From: Urophycis tenuis
Taxonomy: Eukaryota; Chordata; Actinopteri; Gadiformes; Phycidae
Length of the DNA: 64,000 nt
Reading direction: 5' to 3'
Assembly: GCA_036785325.1 (NCBI GenBank)
Contig: JAXIVH010000070.1
Coordinates: 124,001 to 188,000, forward strand
A program made the translations under genes and the position numbers. How positions within the stretch are numbered: position 1 is the stretch's first letter; every line of letters begins with the position of its first letter. The notes beneath the pieces are model-generated. The model was not told the origin of the DNA. It saw nothing but the letters and a program-made list of their open reading frames with translations, and ran no database searches. Shown here piece after piece: positions 46,115-59,000 of this stretch.

Positions 46115-49100
46115 TTATGGATTTGGTCGCATTTTCTTTGAGTCACTGAATTCCCTCCGCTTCCCTCTCTTCTTCCTGCCCTCTTCTTCTCTGAACTGGT
46201 TCCTGTTGAAGAAGAAACACAAACCATCAGTCCCAAATGAGCAGGTAACCCAGTGCAACATGACATCATCTACATCTTAGAATTATCAATACGATCCGCA
46301 GGTCTGCCAATACAAAAGTGATTTCAGTCAAGAACGAATATTCAAATATTCACGCCCATAGCTAAATGCCAATGGTTTAGAGTCTATATCTGTCTGACAA
46401 GTATCCATTGAAATGTATACACCTTTTCAAACTAGTCATAACATTATATTAGACACTCCATTAGATTAGATATCATATCGTTTTAGATATTCTATTAAAT
46501 TACATATGAAATTGCCTAGATAATATATACATTAGACATGATCAGACATTATGATTAGATATCAGCATCTGAGACATATATATATATAGACACATATATA
46601 CACATATATACAACAATATTAGATAGATACTACGTTATATTGGTCAGAAGGATCTCACTTGGACTGCAAGCGCCTCCCACTGTTCCACACGCGGCCAAAC
46701 GACGGCAGCCAGTCGGCGCTGGTCTGCGAGCTGTGGTCAAAGTTCGCCCCGACTCTGTTGGGAGGAAGCTTCTTCAGCTTCTCCTGCTCCTCTGGAAACA
46801 GAAAAAACACACCGGCTTACACAAACTCTCCTGGAAACACAAGCCAAGTCTTACAGAAACTCCAGGCAGTGTGGCAGTGCGGCCCGGGCATTGGGGTTCG
46901 CATAGCCGGGGAGGCAAACAGGGACAGTTCCCGGATGGGGTAAGGATTAAGGAGTAAGGGTAGCACGATCCAGGTTGATGGTTCCTTACTGTGTTTGAGG
47001 AAGTCTTGGAGGCTTGGGCCGACCTCAGATCCTTCTGAGCCTTCCTTTAGTGGGTCAACTTGAAGCCATGGGGGTACGGCCCCTATATAGACAGTAGACA
47101 CACCACAATATACAGTATATACCAATATTTTTATATTTCTGCACATGTGTCTGGCCCCCCTCCCAGGTCAAGACAGATGTTCAGCAGACCGGGACCAGGT
47201 CGGGCTAATCACAACCGTTTATCTAATGTGTGGCTGGTTTAATACGATGACTGTACAGAGGAGCGCCCTATGTGTCCAAGATGGCTGCCACTGAAGTGTC
47301 ACACTGTCCGGTGGCTTGACTGGTTGTAGGTTTATTATACAATTGCATTTTTATCTTCCCCCCTTGATAACACCCCTTGAAATCTAAAATGAACGCATGC
47401 ACGCACGCACACACACACTTTAAACAAAGCCTTAAACCATACACATCTGATTACACCAACTTCAACAAACACCTTGTGGTTCTGTTCAACTATATCAATG
47501 GCATAAGCTGCATTCAGGGCATTCAATAAAACACTGACTTGATATACAAAATACATCTGCATCTAACAAAATAAAATGTATCCTTTAAGTCCCTGGTCAC
47601 CCATATATTTGCTTTTGCTTAAAAATATGTTTGTTTTAGCAATACTGGCATCCAGTAGTCCAAAGTCAAATTGACACCGCACCTATAGCTACACAGCTAG
47701 AGCAAAAAAGTCTATATAGTAGATTAGTACTAGATGGTCTTAAGGAGCGATATCTCCAACAAGGAGTGAGCTAAAACTTTATTGACCAAAAGCCGATTGG
47801 CCTACTTGTCCTGGTCCCAGCCTGGTTGCTGCCCCTGAATCCCTGCCCAATTGAAAGTAAATTCTGAAGTGAAACAAAATAGACATTCACAATTACTTGA
47901 CTACGGTCCCACACCCTTTAGGTCTACAATTTAAAATTGATCAGCTGTCTTTGTTTTTTTTTAAATAAATAGATAGCTGTTTGGACATTTGACATTGCCA
48001 ACCATTCGCACCGAACAATTAAAACGTGATTCCAAAAATGATTTGCCATAGTTAAACAAGGTTTGTTACCTGTATGCACATTCCCTTCATTTGAAGAATC
48101 CTGTCAGAAAAACAAGTTCTGGTTATGTGAGGCTTAAAGACACAAGCTAAAATAATTCTCTCAACCTGTCCAGTCATTAGTCTTAAATCACTGTTTCAAA
48201 TCAAATCATTGTTCTACAATGCATTTCTTTACATATTTATCTACAAACATGAATCAATTATTTGTTTCTATGTTTCTATGTTTTGCATTCAAATTACAGT
48301 CAAACCTTGTTTTTTTCACTTCTTGGCTTACGAAGCCTCTTATCCATTTTGTACCACCTCTAACTCCAACATCTTGTCTTACAGAATCTTTTGTTCCACC
48401 TCTAACCCCAACATCTTGTCTTTGGAAGGAAGTTCTGGATGCCATTCCATTATGTCCACACAATTTCCATCATTCTCTGTCCAAGTCAACATCCACCTAC
48501 CTGGTAACCAATAAAAGTCAGGCCTTTTCCTGGTCCTGCCTCCTGTCTATCAGCCATTGGTTCACCCCAGCTTGGTCCCGCCTGCTCCCTTGATCCCAGA
48601 GATCTAGAGTACAAAAACAAACATTATTTCAGCAGATCAAGTCAATGTGCTGCAGTCCTCATTTAACCAGACTAGTCTAGAGGTAGTGTGTCAACCAGCC
48701 TAGTTTATTAGTCTGCATGTAATGTGTTAACCAGAATACCAGCCGATTATGAGTCTAGAGGTAACGTGTTAAATCAGATCTTATTAGTTAAGGCAATGCA
48801 CTAACCACCTAGTTTGTCTAGTCTTACCTAGAGGCATCCTCCACAGGTGTTTCTTGACTCTGACATCCATTGGACAGCTCCTGCTCAACCTCAGGCTGAT
48901 GTTAGTTCAGGAAAGGTCAAACGGATGCAAGGATGGATGTACACACATACACCACACACTTTACAGTTGAATACATTGATTGATATTCTGTGTCTGAGAA
49001 AGTGTTGTCTTCCACAGCCAAAACATGCTAAATGAAACAGTTGGCCATCACATAACCACAACAAGGGCATTCAACGCTGGAGTTGGTTCCCAGGCGCGAC

Positions 49101-50484
49101 AGTGTGACGCAGTCCACTGCTGCTAGTTTAGGATTGGTTCAATGCAGAGAATTAGTTTCCCCTTAGGGATTAATAAAGCAAATCCTGTTCTTCTTCTCAC
49201 CCATTTCACGCTAGCTCTGATAACCTAAGCTAGAAGAGCAGAGAGCTACCATAGGATCCCTCTGAAAGGTGTAATGCAGGGAGGAAACGCACAGTGACAC
49301 TTCTTCAGAATTAAGAGGAACCGGTGTGGCAAACCATGAAGAGACCCGTCTAACCAAGTGCAGGGTAGATACTGGGATGGATACTGCCATGGTAACCATG
49401 GAGACAAACCTCTGTAATGGACTGAAGAAGCGCCAGGCGATGCCTCTCCTGGCAATGGATCATATGTGTATGCTGCAGAGAAATACATACAAGACATCAT
49501 CATTATAGACCCTGACTCTAACTCGCCTTAGCCTAACTAACTGGTATGCAGACTACCTGACAAAAATCAACAATCTTGTGCATGATTAGGCTGTTGAACT
49601 GCTGTCGAATATGCCCGTTTTGCCAGGGTAAATCCAGCAAGTCCAGCCTCAAACTGGTTAGAAATAACCGAGAGTGGAACGCAAGAGTGCATGTTACAGA
49701 CGGCAAATATTTATTCATACCAAATACTGGCGTTATCATTCAAGTAGTATTTTTAACCCATTAATGGCAGTGGTGTATTAGGGGGGGGGGGGGGGGGCGT
49801 GTGGGAAGAGTTTGACCCTTAACCCGCCACCCAGGACTTGTGTATGGAGTTACAGCTCAGATCAAGAAGATCTCCATGGGCAGTGTTAAGCTAGCATTAA
49901 AACCTGAATCTTACTCCTGCATCGCTTCTGGGATGAACAGAGCCTGCTTGTGAAAGAGAGCTTACCTGTTGAAGGACTGTGTCCTCCTTGTCCACATGAG
50001 AGGCCAATGCTTTAGCCACCTCTGCTTTAAACCTAAACAGGAAATATAGATGGTGAATAACAAAAATTTCGTTATTTTTCGTTTCTCGCACACCTTGATC
50101 CACTGAACAGAAGAATGAATACCTTTCAGTGTCCTCAGTTGTGATGAGGACCTTATCTCGAAGTTTAGGGTCAGCCTTGTACTCCCACCAGAACTTCTGG
50201 GTGTTCTTCTTGTGTTCGGGTCTAAAAGAAAAAGATAACAAATGTCAGAACATGTGGCTAGTGAAGGTTTTTGTAAAATTGTAGAAACAAAAACATATCT
50301 CACGTAGCCATGTGCTCCAACAAGCCCCCGTGTAAAACCACCATGTTGCCGTCTGTGACATTTCTCTCTGTTTCAACTCCACAGCAGTAACACCAGAAGG
50401 TAGAGCTATGCTGGGTCCCACCAAACCTCTCCACCAGCGGGCTTTTAATTGTTCGTCTGGCCTCCTTCACCTAGAACACAATGG

Positions 50485-50573
<89 letters not shown>

Positions 50574-51225
50574 CCGTTTCCAGGTGTTTGCGTGTTTCCT
50601 CTGCATGGTGAGATAGGATAGTACTGATCTGATCTTAGACAATCATTGGCCACTGTATTAGCAGGACTTTCTCTTTAATGAAAACAATCAGCCAATCGTG
50701 TGGTAGTAAGTCGATGTATGTAAAAGCACATAGATGGTCAAGAGGGAAACTTGGCTCACGTGGTAGAAACTCAATGCATGAAAGCATTCAGAGGTCAGAG
50801 GTGACGTCCAGACTGGTTCAAGCGAACAGGAATACGACAGTAACTCTATTAACAGAACAGTGCATTGCTTTGCATGCACTGTAATAACAGCAGCCGAAGA
50901 CCCTCACACCAGTTTATCTTGTCAATTAGCAAGAGGGTAGTGAGGCTGCAGCGGCCACAGGCTCACCACAACCAGACCGTATGTAGCCTGCCTGACCCAT
51001 TTAGATTCCCGCTGTGACGTGCACAGATGGTCACAATGTAAACAACATGGATCTAGCATACATTATGTCAAACCTTAAGGCTGCTGCTGGCGTAAATTAT
51101 GTTCTTACCTTTTCTATGAATTTGAGAATCACAACTCTCAGTCTGCTTTGGTGGCTTTTCCCGAAAATGTGCTTTTTTCCACTGAAAAATGTTTGTCTAC
51201 ATACGGCGCAGTAAAACGCACCCAT
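46115..51225 (-). CDS. cenatac: centrosomal AT-AC splicing factor (CCDC84)
   Basis: Minor-spliceosome component needed for splicing AT–AC introns; also linked to centrosome number. Exons in transcript order: 51225–51109, 50470–50304, 50221–50123, 50032–49966, 48895–48828, 48603–48501, 48100–48070, 47082–46990, 46791–46659 and 46202–46115. They join in phase to 321 residues, close to the usual size. The N-terminal zinc finger is C-AV-CRQTFF...H-X5-H (MGAFYCAVCRQTFFSGKKH); a second Cys/His finger reads FWCYCCGVE...GGLLEHMATPEH. Further matches are KFWWEYKAD, LTFIGYQ, PPWLQVD, and the conserved C-terminal block KKLPPNRVGANFDHSS followed by TSADWLPSFGRVWN. It ends in a basic tail. All ten exons have GT–AG borders. 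Head-to-head with ntaq1. Confidence 0.95.
50489..50571. repeat. (CA)n microsatellite next to a cenatac acceptor
   Basis: On the − strand a (TG)n run ends 18 bp before the acceptor of exon 50304–50470, in the place of the polypyrimidine/branch region. Confidence 0.9.
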
Positions 51226-51596
51226 TTATACAGCCTACTGGTTTACTGGATTACATCACCTATTTTTTAAATCGTTTAAAAATAAAATAATCATATTATA
51301 TTACACATGAATGTAAGTGCGTGAAGCGATCAGATTACGACCAACAACTAGCTAATAGCAACAAACCGCCGGACCGTTTATAGCATAACACCAAAACATA
51401 AAGACAACTTCCCGTCGGATCCTTTATACCGCGACACCAAACCATGGAGCAAACACCGGACTAAATTGAATTGTTTTATTATTACTGTTATATACTACAA
51501 CAACTACTAGTATGATATTACTATTATTATTGTCACAATCATCATTAATACTATTATTATTGTGACGCTTGCTCATTTGGTTTGAGGGTTTTAGTC
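51226..51596. promoter_or_regulatory. shared promoter region of cenatac and ntaq1
   Basis: 371 bp between two divergent start codons, so it must hold both 5' UTRs and promoters unless further 5' exons exist. Not obviously CpG-rich; no TATA box clearly placed. Confidence 0.6.
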
Positions 51597-54103
51597 ATGC
51601 AACTGGATGGCTACCAAAGCATCACTTCCTCCAGAGATAGCTGCGTTTATACGAGCTGCTACTGGTAAAATTCAACATTTTATAACTATTACATAATTAT
51701 AATGACGTTATATTATGGCATGCTTATGCTGTAATGTATTTGCACATTTAACAGCGAAGAAAATGTGTGGAAGTTGTGTGAATTTGTCAACGCGCAAAGC
51801 CCAGTCTTGGTCAGAGAGGTGTATGCAGTGTTCATATCCAATGAGGGAAGAAAGGTGAGCTGAATATATGTTAATATGGAGTAAATTACCAATTGAATTA
51901 TATAATTGATAGAATTATATACAATTATGTAATTCTGCATTGGTCGTTTAGATTTCAGAATTTTGTTTGTGTTGCAGGTTCCTCTCTGGAAACAGAAATC
52001 CGGCTATAGAAATGAACCTGTGATTTGGGTATGTATTTAATTGTATTAATTGTACTAACCAATACTGTTCAACACTATGTGGATACAATTGTGGAACAGT
52101 TTGGCCTTCTTGTTGTGTGCTTCCACTGCATGTGCTGTATTGCCTCCTAGGACTACCATGTGATTCTACTCCATAAGAGCAGCCAATGGAGGCAGAGTTT
52201 CATCTATGACCTGGACTCTGTGCTGGAATGTCCCTGTGAGCTGCAGCTCTACGCTGACCAGGCCTTCCGCTCGGACCAGGCACTCAAACCAGCCTTCTGG
52301 AGGTAAGACCAAGGTCTACTACTAGCACTGCTCTATACACTGGACTATGCTGGCCACCACCCTAACCATAGGAAGCCATTATATAGTCAGATCATTAGCC
52401 AACCCAAAGCTGAATGGGCAGAGCCAGCCTCTCCATACAGAAAGTTTGGGACACAGAATTGCCTATGGGAGAGGAAATTCTTTGTTGCCTCAGGAAGAGG
52501 TCTTGATTGACTTGAAAGCATGACTAATCTTGAACTGTATGCTGTGATGTCAATCACAGCGTACCTGTCAATCATGGACCTTGCATATTGTGATTGTGAA
52601 TATGATGAGTCACATGGTTACTTAATGCAAATAAACAGAAGACACTGACACTAGAATGATCTTCACCAAGGTGCCTCCACCATGTATAGGAAGGCTATCC
52701 TTATGCTAAACTAGCTGTCCTCAGCCTGTATAGGAAGGCTATCTCTGCTAATGCTAATCTAGCAGTCTTCATCCTGTATTGGACGGCAATCTATGCTAAT
52801 GCTAACCTAGCTACCTCTTTTAAGAAAAGCTATCTCTGCTAATGCTAACCTAGCTGCTTCCACCCTGTTTAGGAAGGTGAGGGTCATACCTGCAGAGGTG
52901 TTCCTCAAGACATTTGCTTCAGACCGCTCCCACATGAAGCAGGCCGGAGTGTGGCTCAAGCCCCCACCTTCCTACCCCTGCATCCAGACACCAGGTGACC
53001 TCTGACCTCTAGCTAACCCCACACCATTACAAATATGTATCCCAACACCATTATAACTATTTAGGCACACCATTGCAGCTAGGAACCCCAACACCATTTA
53101 AACTATTAAACCCCTACTCTATCAGATTTAAGATGAATATCTAAAATCAGACAAGATCAAATCTGTCTGAACAGGCCTTTCACGTTCTTTCATTTCATAT
53201 TTGTCATGTTACTGGAAGTGGGCATCTGTAAGCGCATAATTACTGAATACACACTAAGCCAGCACTAGTGAACTGTAAAAAAAAAATATCTGTAAAGGTT
53301 TCAACACTGTGTAGACTGGCCACTGTAGAAATACATAATATCCCTCTTCAGCACATATCAAATATGTCTTCCTATAATCTCTGCTATAACAAAGTAGTTA
53401 TAGTAGTTATTCTTCTCCACTACGAGCCTTTATTATTCTATTCACAAGGCCCGTTTGTCCTGTCATTGATGAACACTCAGACACTGATGGATCATGGAAA
53501 GGCAAGCTTGATAAGACACTGTTTTGCATGATACTTGGAGTAATTAGTTACTATAGTGTATACCAGTGTGTATACCATTAGTTACTATAGTCTATACTAT
53601 AGTGTTTACCTCTTAGTGTATACCTGGATGTATGTACGTTTATGTATATTTTTATATTTCTTTATGTATATTTTTTGTATATTGTATTACATAGGTTTAT
53701 ATTTTACATAGGTTTATATTATATATTTATATATTCTAACACTCTACTATACGTAGAGTGTCTGTTGCGTCTTTCTTTTTTTCCCTGGAGTATTGTAACA
53801 AATGCAATTTCCCTCAGGGATCATTAAAGTATGTCTGTCTGTCTGTCTATAGGGTTAGGCACTATAGCTTAACCCTAACGTGTTAGATCCTATACCCTAA
53901 CCCAATACTACCCTTAACTCCCCTTGGCTTACCTGGACCTGTGGTAGCTGTGCTCCACCTTGTCTTAGTCTGTGTTTGCTGTCTTCCCCCCCTTAGAGTC
54001 AGCGATGAACCTGGATGACTTCATCAGCATGGATCCCAGTGTGGGCGTGGGGAATGTCTTCTTCCTCTCAGAGTTCATCCAGCACTTCACAGAGAATCTC
54101 TGA
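51597..54103 (+). CDS. ntaq1: protein N-terminal glutamine amidohydrolase
   Basis: Converts N-terminal Gln to Glu so that the protein enters the Arg/N-degron pathway; cytosolic and nuclear. Exons 51597–51664, 51755–51854, 51978–52028, 52151–52302, 52873–52994 and 53997–54103 join in phase to 199 residues (human about 205). The catalytic Cys–His–Asp triad is visible: Cys23 in SCYCEENVWKLC, His76 in WDYHV, Asp93 in IYDLDS. Also conserved: FASDRSHMK and MNLDDFISMDP. The upstream ATG 51597–51599 is in the frame that gives RDSCVYTSCYC; the ATG at 51609 is in a different frame. AATAAA signals follow at 54179 and 54218. It converges on the flippase gene. Confidence 0.96.
53625..53852 (-). repeat. 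dispersed repeat, copy A
   Basis: In the last ntaq1 intron. On the − strand: (GACA)n, TACTTTAATGATCCCTGAGG, GGAAATTGCATTTG, a hairpin (ACTCTAC–GTATA–GTAGAGT), then an A/T-rich tail with AAACCTATGTAA. It is the reverse-complement partner of 58717–58925. Confidence 0.75.
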
Positions 54104-54217
54104 CCCTGATCAGCTTGTCTCGAAATCATTTTGATCAGAAAATCTGTTAAACATCATTACTAATTATTATACCTGTTAAAATAAAGCATTGTTGGTTAAG
54201 GTATCCATCTTGTTCTT

Positions 54218-54223
54218 AATAAA
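54218..54223 (+). terminator. poly(A) signal of ntaq1
   Basis: AATAAA 115 bp after the stop; another occurs at 54179–54184. Confidence 0.6.
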
Positions 54224-54650
54224 GCCCACATTCATTTAAAGACACTAATTGAGATTTCCAGGAAAGCAGGATTTGGACAGGGGAGGCCACCCAACAATAA
54301 TCACAAACCCTTGACAAACCTTTTTGGGTTATGCATAATTGGTGACATGCCAATCCCACTTCCACGCCCCCTTTTGGCTGATTGGCATGAAAAGTGAATC
54401 ACTTGTTACTTGGCCCCTAACCAACCTAACCGCCAACCTTGCTGCAAATCCCTGCTTCCCTGCTTTCAACAAGCCAGGAATGCATTTTGTTCAGTAAGTC
54501 TTTGGCTTATAGCCATCATACATTACATTTGTCACCTGACATAATAGCAAGGTAAATTCAATGAAAAACCCGGAGACAACATGGAAAATGTTCATACAAA
54601 ATTAATAATTGTACCTGTGTATGAACACTTCCCAATATTCTTGGCATGTA

Positions 54651-54654
<4 letters not shown>

Positions 54655-54693
<39 letters not shown>
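54655..54693. repeat. (TA)n microsatellite
   Basis: About 19 TA units downstream of ntaq1. Confidence 0.9.
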
Positions 54694-54697
<4 letters not shown>

Positions 54698-56093
54698 ACC
54701 AGTGTTTCCCCTACATTGTTTTCCAGCAGCGGTGGTGAGGTGTGTGTAAAGTGCACTTTGTTGCCCTAAGGTGCATTATGAGCGTGTACACGGTGTTAAT
54801 GTGTGTGTATACATGATGTTGATGTGTGTGTGTACAGTGCTGATGTACGCAGGTACTGAGAGGTTTTCAGTCCAGTGGGGCTCTTTTGCATACCCCAAGA
54901 ATAGTCTCATAACAATATAACAAGTAATAGCACAATATGGACGCACGCTAAATGTCTTTGGCATTGATGTTAGCACAAATTGTTTTCCTATCTGCAATCT
55001 GTAGCCATCCTGTCTGGGTTTCACAATACTGTTGCTTCTGTTTTACACAGCCACTCATGGGCTTGTTTCACCCACAGTATAACCATGCGCCTTTTATTGT
55101 TCTATAACAGTATTTTGACACAATATTTCTCCAATGACAATGTTACAGTTGAGGGGGTGGTGTGTTAGGGGGCATCTGTGATTTAAATGTTCATAAATCA
55201 AATGAATGGTTTGGAGCGGCCAACATAACTTGTAATTAAAATCATTTATTTTTCATGGCTGGTTGCAGTGGTGTAGTTATCCAACCGTGCCCCTGCTGGA
55301 TGCATGTAGGGGAAACTTGACATTTTTATCAGGATTAATGGAAATATACTTGTGTAAAAACCAACATGGACACAAAATCACCGGCAGTGGTAGTATTGTA
55401 TAAAAAAATATAGAAAAATGTATATAAAAACAATGATCTTAGAGAGTGGCACCAAACGCTGCCATATACACACATATTTATAGATATCTATATATATGCA
55501 ATACCAAGTAATGTACACACATATATGTAATATAAAGTAATATAGGCTATAATAATAGACTAATATACAGTATTTGCTGAAGACAAAATAATAAATCACT
55601 TGAGATTGTAGGATTGTATGGACACTGATCACTGCGTTGCAACCAAGCAAACAGGACAGGACGGCTCAACCAAACCTATGGAAGTCTGTAAACATAACAC
55701 ATAAGGTTCCTCCAATACCTCCTTCAATACTTCTTCCTATATATGCCTTGTATTCATTTCCCGAGGCCAGCACAATAAGATACCAAAAGATCAGTTCACC
55801 GTGCATCGGGTGTAATCAATACCTTCTAAAACAGATCAGTGGACACATCAACGGTCGTTTCAACCAAAGGCACGTTTGTTTTTTTTCAAAAAGCTATAGT
55901 GTTTTTTTAAGATAGATAGTATCGGCCATTATTTCCTCAGTTGAACACGATGCTGCCTGTGAGTCCGACTTCAATGATCGATCCCTTATTGATTGATCCC
56001 TGATTGATCCATCCCTGGGGTTCCTCAGAGTGCACCATGAGCCCCCCCCCCGCCAGGCTGTGAGGCTGCAGCGTCTGACGTGGGATCTGCCCT

Positions 56094-59000
56094 TCAGAAG
56101 GCGTGGTCCTCGATGGTTCGATACATCTGTAGCGAGGTCACCTCCACGTCCGGGACCCGGGCGCTGCTGTTGGCGCCCTCCGAGGGGCTGTACCCGGCCG
56201 AGCGGCCCATGGGGATGAAGCCGGGCGAGGTGCGCTTCAGCGGTGTGAAGGTCGACGAGTGGGAGATGGCCGGGCGCCTCAGGAAGCGGCGCGACGTCAC
56301 CAGCTCGCCGTAGCCCTGCGCGTGGGAGAAGGCGTAGCCGGAGCGCCGCGAGCTTCCTCGCCGCACGCGGGCCTTCCGCGACGGCAAGGAAGCTCGCGGC
56401 GCTGCCTTGGCCTGCCGGGCCTTGAACATCACCTGTCACGCCGGGCGGCGGCGCGGAAGGCAGGACGCCACACAAACATGTCATTCACTGGAACGGAGGC
56501 GCTGAACCACAGTCAGCAAGCACATAGTTCCCATCTCGGATTAATTCCTAAAATAAAATATGCTACTGTATGTATGTCTTATTTAGTTTTGTTTGGTGGG
56601 GATGTGCCACATGCATGGCGCCACTGCCATACATGGGGGCAGAGTATAATAATTATGATAGCATTAATATTCCAATAGACAACTTTAGGATTGTAGAATC
56701 TGTCTACAGCCACCCAACATACATTATCATTAGTATTACCTATAATATACCTTATTATAAGCATTACCCAACATACATTATTATAAGCATTACCCCAAAC
56801 ATACATTACTATACTGTAAGCATGACCTCTACCATACATTACTGTAAGCATGACCTCTACCTTACATTACTATAAGCATGACCTCTACCATACATTGCTG
56901 AAAGCATGACCTCTACCATACATTGCTGTGAGCATGACCTCTACCATGCATTACTATACTGTAAGCATGACCCCTAACATACATTACTATACTATAAGCA
57001 TGACCTCTACCATACATTGCTGTAAGCATGACCTCTACCATACCTTATCGTTAATCGTTGGCCAGAGTTGTATGTTGAGGAAGCGGCAGGTGAGGACAGG
57101 GAGGACACACAGGATGGAGGTGAGGAGGATCGTCAGCCAAACGTTGGGCTGGTTCATCGTGTTCCTGGCGGTCCCTTCAAACACACAACGTTGTCACGAC
57201 AACCCATCTTTCACCTGTTCTAATCCTATCTGACTTCAGACACTAGTGTGTATGTTCTTCTGGTACACGTGTCCTTATTTTAAGTATCATCAGTTATGAT
57301 TTTAGGCTGTGATATATTACACATTAAAGGGGCGGTAGGTAAGACTTAAGAGCTATTTCTTTGTAGTTGATTGTAATCCATCAGCTGATAGTGAGTGAAC
57401 TGCTCGGTGACAAAATCTGTTTGGAGTTGACTGCTCCTGCCTCTGTATGAGACCATCTAGTTTTCAGACCCATTAGGGCATTTCTTGCTTATTACTTTGA
57501 AAGTCCATCTTGCCCATCTATCAAGGGGCGAGAACACGCCCCCTGTGATCACACAGAAATACGTGGGGAGGTTTGGACGTTTTGGTTGTGTTGTTTCAAA
57601 AGTCTTGCCCTCCTCTGCTGTGTTCTGCTCCCTCTCTTTACAACCTTCATATCGGAGCAGCGGCACCCTGCATCTGAATCCACTCACTCACCGATGAAGG
57701 AGAAGGACGAGGGGAAGAGGAGAAACAGGCCGTTGCCGTACATGGTGAAGGTAACCACAAAGTACATCACCAGACTGCCCACCACAAACAGTGTGTTTAC
57801 TGCTGTCCAGTAGGCCACCTCCAGACTCAACTAGAGAGGAACAGAGTCAAAACATAGTCAAGACATGCATTGGCCATGTTGGTCTACAGTAGTCTGGGAA
57901 TATGCATTGGCCAGAAACAATCTGATAATTGATAATATCTGTAGTAATTGGCCTTGATAATACTACTTTAAATAGGATAAGATAAGATGGTAATTTATTA
58001 ACCCCACATTTGAAATTCAAGAATAGGCCAACCATGAATGCAGCAGACAGGTTTGATAAATGTATTTAACATAATATTGTATGATAATAATCATAATTGA
58101 TTAATATATATGTAAAATATGGTATAATGTAGGCTGAACCTGGCAGATAGTTACCAGCAGGCAGGTATGATATAATAATATAATAATATATATATAATGT
58201 ATATATAAAGTATGTAAAGTACGATATAATGTATGGTGAACCTGGATGCAGACGGTGAAGAGCAGGCAGGTTTGCGTGACGACAGCGAAGGACTGGTAAT
58301 CTCCCAGATCTGTCCCGTCCTGCCTCATGGTGTCCGACAAGGCGGCGTAGGGGATGAAGAAGAGGACCAGGGAGCTGAAGCCACTGTGAAGCGCGCACTT
58401 GAAGAAGGCCTTCTTGTTGAAGTACAGATTGCGCTGCCCGGGGCCGTAGAGCTGAGGGTGCTCGAAGCTCCACATGTCGTTCACATCCTGGCCAGCAGGG
58501 GGGAGCAAAGTCAAGCGTATTGAACACAGATTTTTGGATCTGAATTTTACACGGGGAATTCACGTGTTGGCCGTCGCATACCTGATCAAACAGACTCAGG
58601 CCCAGCACCGGTAGCGCCGTGTAGACCAGGTTATACAGCGTGATGAACCACTCATCGTACACCGTCTAAGGAGAGATGTAGAAGGTGTAGAAGGTGTAGA
58701 AGTACCGAGGTGACACCGACAGACAGACATACTTTAATGATCCCTGAGGGAAATTGCATTTGATTTGTAACAATACTCCAGGGAAAAAAGAGACAGAGAC
58801 TCTACGTATAGTAGAGTGTTAGAATATATACATATATAATATAAACCTATGTAATGTAATATACAAAAAATATACAAGAAATATACATAAATGTACATAC
58901 ATCCAGGCATACACTAAGAGGTGATAGCATACACAAGGATGTAGCATGTCGGATTCTATGTTGTAAAAAAGACCAGTTGTGCATAGAGATGACCAGTTAT

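Larger units (their letters stand above)
54104..56093. other. convergent 3' regions of ntaq1 and the flippase gene
   Basis: No exon recognised. Contains a (TA)n run (54655–54693). Confidence 0.5.

Noticed and set aside
46115..51225. Possible AT–AC (minor) introns inside cenatac itself, which would suggest autoregulation
   Set aside because: All nine introns read GT...AG at the assigned borders, and no ATATCCTT-type donor was seen.
58066..58662. 198-codon frame on the − strand
   Set aside because: Reads through two flippase exons in the wrong frame and the intron between them.
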